Assembly (NCBI RefSeq): GCF_023336755.1
Contig: NZ_JALZWP010000012.1
Coordinates: 20,118-84,117 of the forward strand
DNA: 64,000 nucleotides
Reading direction: 5' to 3'
Source: Roseinatronobacter domitianus
GTDB lineage: Bacteria > Pseudomonadota > Alphaproteobacteria > Rhodobacterales > Rhodobacteraceae
Part shown: positions 61,901 to 64,000 of the stretch, in pieces
Numbering within the stretch: position 1 is the first letter of the stretch
Layout of the letters: the number at the start of each line of letters is the position of its first letter
The notes under the pieces: model-generated
Database searches by the model: none
Told to the model about the DNA's origin: nothing
What the model saw: only the letters and a program-made list of their open reading frames with translations
Program-made: the position numbers and the translations under genes

Positions 61901-64000
61901 AGTGCCTCGCCCTCTGCCAGCGACTGGATTGCCGCTTGGGTATTATCCGCTGCATAACGCCAGGTCCCGTTGATCCCGAGCGTGAATGCCCCATGGCCGT
62001 TCGTGCCCGCAATAGCTGTTTGCGCTACGAACACCGCTTCACCCATATCAGCATCCGAGACGGTGAGGGTGCCAGAGGCGGTCAGGCTGCCCGCGATCAC
62101 GTCCGCGTCCTTGGACACATCGTCGGTCGTGTCGCCGCCGATCGCGGCAGCATCATTGGCGCCGGTGATAATCACCGTCACCACCTGCTCAGTTCCGTCC
62201 GCCGTTGCGGCCGTGAAGCTGTCCGTCAGCGCCTCGCCCTCTGCCAGCGACTGGATCGCCATCAAGCTATTATCGGCCGTGTAGCTCCACGCCCCGTCCG
62301 TCCCGAGCGTAAACACACCATAGCCGTTCGACCCGGCCGCGTCCGTCTGCGCCGTGAACGCCGTTTCATCCGTATCAACGTCCGAGACGGTGAGGGCGCC
62401 AGAGGCGGTCAGGCTGCCCGCGGTCACGCCCGCGTCCTCGATCAAATCGCCGGTCGTGTCGCCACCGATCACCGCGCCATCGTTCACTCCCGTGATCGTC
62501 ACCGTCACCACCTGCGTCGTCCCGTCTGCCGTCACCGCCGTGAAGCTGTCCGTTAGCGCCTCGCCGAGACCAAGCGTCTGGATCGCCGCCTGGCTGTTAT
62601 CCGCCGAATAGTTCCAGACCCCGTTGGAACCAAGCATGAAGACGCCATGGCCGTTCGTGCCCGCAATAGCTGTTTGCGCCACGAATACCGCGTCACTCGT
62701 ATCAACGTCCGAGACGGTGAGGGCGCCAGAGGCGGTCAGGCTGCCCGCGGTCACGTCCGCGTCCTCGATCAAATCGCCGGTCGTGTCGCCACCGATCACC
62801 GCGCCATCGTTCACTCCCGTGATCGTCACCGTCACCACCTGCGTCGTCCCGTCTGCCGTCACCGCCGTGAAGCTGTCTGTTAGCGCCTCGCCAAGCCCAA
62901 GCGCCTGGATCGGCGCTTGGACGTTGTCCGCCGCATAACTCCAGGACCCGTCCGTCCCGAGCTGGAACGCGCCGTAACCGTTCGACCCGGCCGTGCCCGT
63001 CTGCGCCACGAACACCGCCTCGCCTGCGTCCGCATCCGACACCGACAGCGTCCCCGACGCTGTCAGGTCGCCACCAGTCACGTGCGCGTCCTCAGTCACG
63101 GCACCACTAGTGGTGCCGCCGATCACCGCCCCACTGACGACTACAACCACATCGGAAGCGACCTCAAACGTTGCGTTGCCGTTGGTGTAAACCGCATAGG
63201 TCACGTTTCCCTCGGAAATGTCCGCCCCTTGGCTCCAGATACTGCCGGACAGCGTGACTGCATCATCGCTCTCGCCTATAACCCGCAAGGTGTTCGCACC
63301 CTCCGCCAGTCGGAACAGTTCGAGTGGGGAAAGCGTCAGCGCATTACCCCCGCCGTTTAGGTCGATCGCTTCGATTGACTTGAGCGATGTGTTGTCGAGC
63401 GCGCCCAGATCCAGCGTCAGGCCGATGCCTGTCAGCTTCAGCGTGTCGCGGCCATTCCCGCCGTCAACCCGGTCGAACCCCAGATCGACGATGGAGATCA
63501 TGTCATCACCCGCGCCGCCGCGCAAGACATCGGCCCCGCCAGCACCCTCCAGCGTGTCGTTGCCGGTGCCGCCGATCAGCACGTCGCGCGCCGAGGCCCC
63601 GGTCAGCACGTCATTGCCAACCGTGCCGATCTCAGTCGCAGCCCCGGTGAAATCTCTGCCAAACACCACGAAGCTCGTGCCGGATAAGCTGTTGCCGTTC
63701 GGGTCGTCGCCATTGGCCCCGATGATCAGGTCGTCAAACCCGTCGCCGTTCACATCGCCCGCCGAGCTGACAGAATAGCCAGAGCGGTCATCCACCGACA
63801 CGCCGTTGATCACGAAGCCGCCGGTGCCCGCCTCAACAGCTGACAGCTCCACCGCCGTTCCATCCGTCTTGCCAAACACCACAAAGCTCGCGCCGGATGA
63901 GCTGCCGTTCGGGTCGTCGTAAGGGACCCCGACGATCAGGTCGTCAAACCCGTCGCCGTTCACATCGCCCGCCGAGCTGACAGAATAGCCAGAGCGGTCA
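55984..64000 (-). CDS. Giant FG-GAP/RTX/VCBS secreted adhesin-like protein (N-terminus beyond window)
   Basis: The frame is open at 64000 and encodes at least ~2,670 residues to the stop at 55984. In order are the end of an FG-GAP array and an RTX block, four VCBS repeats (about 61823-63132), then three units each made of seven FG-GAP repeats plus an RTX block; the last RTX block (GGIDRLSGGAGADTF, FDGGEGDRLDVSDFGL) is followed by the C-terminal secretion signal region. FG-GAP repeats form integrin-like Ca-binding propellers; RTX binds Ca2+ outside the cell. It is probably exported by the downstream transporter and works at the surface. Confidence 0.93.
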   Translation of the reverse strand, partial: DRSGYSVSSAGDVNGDGFDDLIVGVPYDDPNGSSSGASFVVFGKTDGTAVELSAVEAGTGGFVINGVSVDDRSGYSVSSAGDVNGDGFDDLIIGANGDDPNGNSLSGTSFVVFGRDFTGAATEIGTVGNDVLTGASARDVLIGGTGNDTLEGAGGADVLRGGAGDDMISIVDLGFDRVDGGNGRDTLKLTGIGLTLDLGALDNTSLKSIEAIDLNGGGNALTLSPLELFRLAEGANTLRVIGESDDAVTLSGSIWSQGADISEGNVTYAVYTNGNATFEVASDVVVVVSGAVIGGTTSGAVTEDAHVTGGDLTASGTLSVSDADAGEAVFVAQTGTAGSNGYGAFQLGTDGSWSYAADNVQAPIQALGLGEALTDSFTAVTADGTTQVVTVTITGVNDGAVIGGDTTGDLIEDADVTAGSLTASGALTVSDVDTSDAVFVAQTAIAGTNGHGVFMLGSNGVWNYSADNSQAAIQTLGLGEALTDSFTAVTADGTTQVVTVTITGVNDGAVIGGDTTGDLIEDAGVTAGSLTASGALTVSDVDTDETAFTAQTDAAGSNGYGVFTLGTDGAWSYTADNSLMAIQSLAEGEALTDSFTAATADGTEQVVTVIITGANDAAAIGGDTTDDVSKDADVIAGSLTASGTLTVSDADMGEAVFVAQTAIAGTNGHGAFTLGINGTWRYAADNTQAAIQSLAEGEALTDSFTAATADGTTQVVTVTITGVNDAAISLSAIEAGTGGFVINGVSVDDRSGSSVSSAGDVNGDGLDDLIVGARFDDPNGSYSGASFVVFGKTGGSAVALSDVEAASGGFVINGVSAFDFSGWSVSSAGDVNGDGLDDLIVGAPGDDPNGSNSGASFVLFGKRDGSVVELSKVEAGTGGFVINGVASYDESGFSVSSAGDVNGDGLDDLIVGSPYDDPNGRSSGASFVVFGKSDGSAVELSSVEAGAGGFVINGIASYDKSGLSVSSAGDVNGDGLDDLIVGAYRGNPNVWGPSGASFVVFGKSDGSAVELSAVQASTGGFRINGASTYDNLGWSVSSAGDVNGDGLDDLIVGAPDDDPNGSNSGASFVVFGKSNAATVEVSAIEAGTGGFVINGISPFDNSGFSVSSAGDVNGDGLDDLIVGAPDDTPNGPSSGASFVVYGKSDGSVVELSTIEAGSGGFVINGASFANRSGRSVSSAGDVNGDGFDDLIVGAYRGGPYGANPGASFVVFGGDFSNAATEIGSVGDDSLAGTAARDVLVGGTGNDTLEGAGGFDVLRGGAGDDVLSIADLGFDRIDGGTGRDTLKLTGTGLTLDLHVLDNTSLTSIEVIDLNGGANGLVISPLELFRLVEGTNTLRVLGTSADAVALAGSDWGQRTDLTDGDATYAVYTNGHATLQVAEGVTVAGNFPIAPIELTAMEAGRGGFVINGVSVDDRSGSSVSSAGDVNGDGLDDLIVGARFDDPNGPSSGASFVVFGKSNGTAVELSDVEAGKGGFVINGVSAGDLSGRSVSSAGDVNGDGLDDLIVGAPDDAPNGPSSGASFVVFGKSNGSAVELSTIEAGSGGFVINGVSAGDLSGFSVSSAGDVNGDGLDDLIVGSPYDDPNGSYSGASFVVFGKSNGSAVELSSLELGLGGFAINGVAADDRTGWSVSSAGDVNGDSLDDLIVGAPGADPNGNWSGSSFVLFGKIDGATVELSTVMSGTGGFAINGPSEGDELGHSVSSAGDVNGDGFDDLIVGAPDDDRNGSNSGTSFVVFGKSDRSAVELAVVGAGIGGFVINGVSAGDRSGYSVSSAGDVNGDGFDDLIIGARNDDPNGSSSGASFVVFGKTDGTAVELSTIEAGTGGFVLNGISAFDNSGFSVSSAGDVDGDGFDDLIVGAPDDGPNGFNSGASFVVFGRDFSGAATPFGTAGSDDLTGTGAGDVLIGGTGNDTLEGAGGSDVLRGGAGDDVLSIADLDFDRIDGGTGRDTLRLTGKGLVLDLDALDNTSLTSIEEIDLNGLGNELVISPLELFRLAEGANTLRILGTDTDTVTLAGSDWGQRTDITDGDATYAVYTNGHATLQVAEGVTIAGNRPIASIDLTVIEAGTGGFVINGVSAGDRSGYSVSSAGDVNGDGFDDLIVGVPYDDPNGSSSGASFVVFGKTDETAVELSAVEAGTGGFVINGVSVDDLSGRSVSSAGDVNGDGFDDLIVGTGGDDPNGSNSGASFVVFGKTDGTAVELSAVEAGTGGFVINGVSEGDLSGRSVSSAGDVNGDGFDDLIIGARFADPNLNNDSGASFVVFGKTDGAAVELSAVEVGTGGFVINGVSIYDFSGFSVSSAGDVNGDGFDDLIVGARNDDPNGTSSGASFVVFGKTDGTAVELSAIEAGTGGFVINGVSAGDRSGYSVSSAGDVNGDGLDDLIVGADNDDPNGDRSGASFVVFGKTDGTAVELSDVEAATGGFVINGVSEYDRSGVSVSSAGDVNGDGFDDLIVGAPYDDPNGTSSGASFVVFGKTDGTAVELSAIEAGIGGIVINGVSEYDRSGRSVSSAGDVNGDGFDDLIVGANGDGPNGFRSGASFVLFGADFSGVATEVGTLGDDSLTGVRANDIIFAGVGDDALISSGGIDRLSGGAGADTFTLRNLDGTTTILDFDGGEGDRLDVSDFGLEDFADFAALLAPEGPGGHDTRITFDADTVMILEDIRPDELVPSHVIL
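56370..57836 (-). repeat. FG-GAP array 3 (seven repeats)
   Basis: Seven copies of a ~70-residue unit (AGDVNGDGFDDLIVGA, then FVVFGKTDG) fill this stretch; the seventh ends in FGADFSG before the C-terminal RTX block. Seven blades fit one closed beta-propeller. Confidence 0.85.
58360..59828 (-). repeat. FG-GAP array 2 (seven repeats)
   Basis: Again exactly seven units, from VELTAMEAGRGG-like IELTAMEAGRGG to FGRDFSGAAT. One unit reads VNGDSLDDL and another DVDGDGFDDL, so the array is slightly more diverged than array 3. It lies 1,992 bp upstream (in gene order) of array 3. Confidence 0.85.
60352..61822 (-). repeat. FG-GAP array 1 (seven repeats)
   Basis: Exactly seven units run from ISLSAIEAGTGG to FGGDFSNAAT, followed by a linker of the same length (about 523 bp) as that after array 2. 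This array comes directly after the VCBS repeats. Confidence 0.85.
61823..63132 (-). repeat. Four VCBS repeats
   Basis: Four tandem ~109-residue units share DLTASGTLSVSDADAGEAVF, LGEALTDSFTAVTADGTTQV and VTVTITGVND. VCBS domains occur in large adhesins of Vibrio, Colwellia, Bradyrhizobium and Shewanella types and form stacked beta-sandwich extenders. Some adjacent copies are nearly identical in DNA. Confidence 0.88.

Noticed and set aside
55984..64000. Dozens of plus-strand frames rich in proline, serine and threonine opposite the giant gene
   Set aside because: They mirror the repeats on the other strand, share the repeat period and have no ribosome sites; they come from base bias of the real gene.
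1..64000. rRNA, tRNA or riboswitch genes
   Set aside because: No recognisable rRNA or tRNA arms or conserved riboswitch cores were seen by eye.

Overview
The window looks like part of an alphaproteobacterial plasmid or large accessory replicon, most likely from the Rhodobacterales. The basis is high-GC DNA with typical codon use, a complete RepA (replication initiator A type) replicon with iterons and parAB-like genes at 16.7-19.4 kb, dense mobile DNA, and alphaproteobacterial families (CcdAB, TacAT, DUF192, SapC, FG-GAP/RTX proteins). Family names come from reading the sequence by eye; no database search was run.

Layout. 0-7 kb (minus strand): a DUF4236/TPR protein cut by the window edge, a secreted thermonuclease, two small proteins, RmuC, a shortened DUF499-like ATPase and unknown proteins. 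7.1-14.6 kb (plus strand): a MerR regulator, a vWA protein, a hairpin, a weakly PcfJ-like protein, an LRR-like protein, a MoxR-type AAA+ ATPase and a DUF2201 metallopeptidase/vWA protein, mostly with overlapping genes. This looks like a MoxR-vWA chaperone or conflict module. 14.6-16.6 kb: two unknown genes. 16.7-25.6 kb: a plasmid maintenance and defence block with a partition-type repeat array, parA, a small parB-like gene, repA, five iterons and a DnaA box, then a HigA-like regulator, type III Mod and Res, and an Abi-type gene whose 3' end is fused to a broken DUF192 gene.

26-33.2 kb: a TacAT toxin-antitoxin pair, then a Tn402/Tn5053-like transposon (resolvase, TniA, TniB) about 5.3 kb long. 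It carries two nested insertion sequences: an IS5-family (IS427-type) element with a TA target duplication, and an IS256-family element that splits tniA with a 9-bp duplication. A short tyrosine recombinase and the first of two stand-alone WGR proteins follow. 33-43.2 kb: the second WGR protein, an intact DUF192 gene, CcdAB, a frameshifted DUF1810 gene, RecD2 helicase, another serine recombinase, two AT-rich secreted-protein genes (one a PAP2/class A acid phosphatase) and a 262-bp Tn3-derived miniature element. 43.3-47.1 kb: a Tn3-family transposon.

47.1-64 kb (minus strand): one operon for a giant type I-secreted surface protein. In transcription order it runs giant FG-GAP/RTX/VCBS protein (its N-terminus lies beyond the window), SapC, TolC-like, ABC transporter, HlyD, TIGR03032-like and SPINDLY/OGT-type glycosyltransferase. 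The giant protein has three complete arrays of exactly seven FG-GAP repeats, each followed by an RTX module, which suggests three seven-bladed propellers. The best candidates for undescribed biology are this adhesin with its apparently dedicated glycosyltransferase, and the MoxR/vWA operon at 7-14.6 kb.
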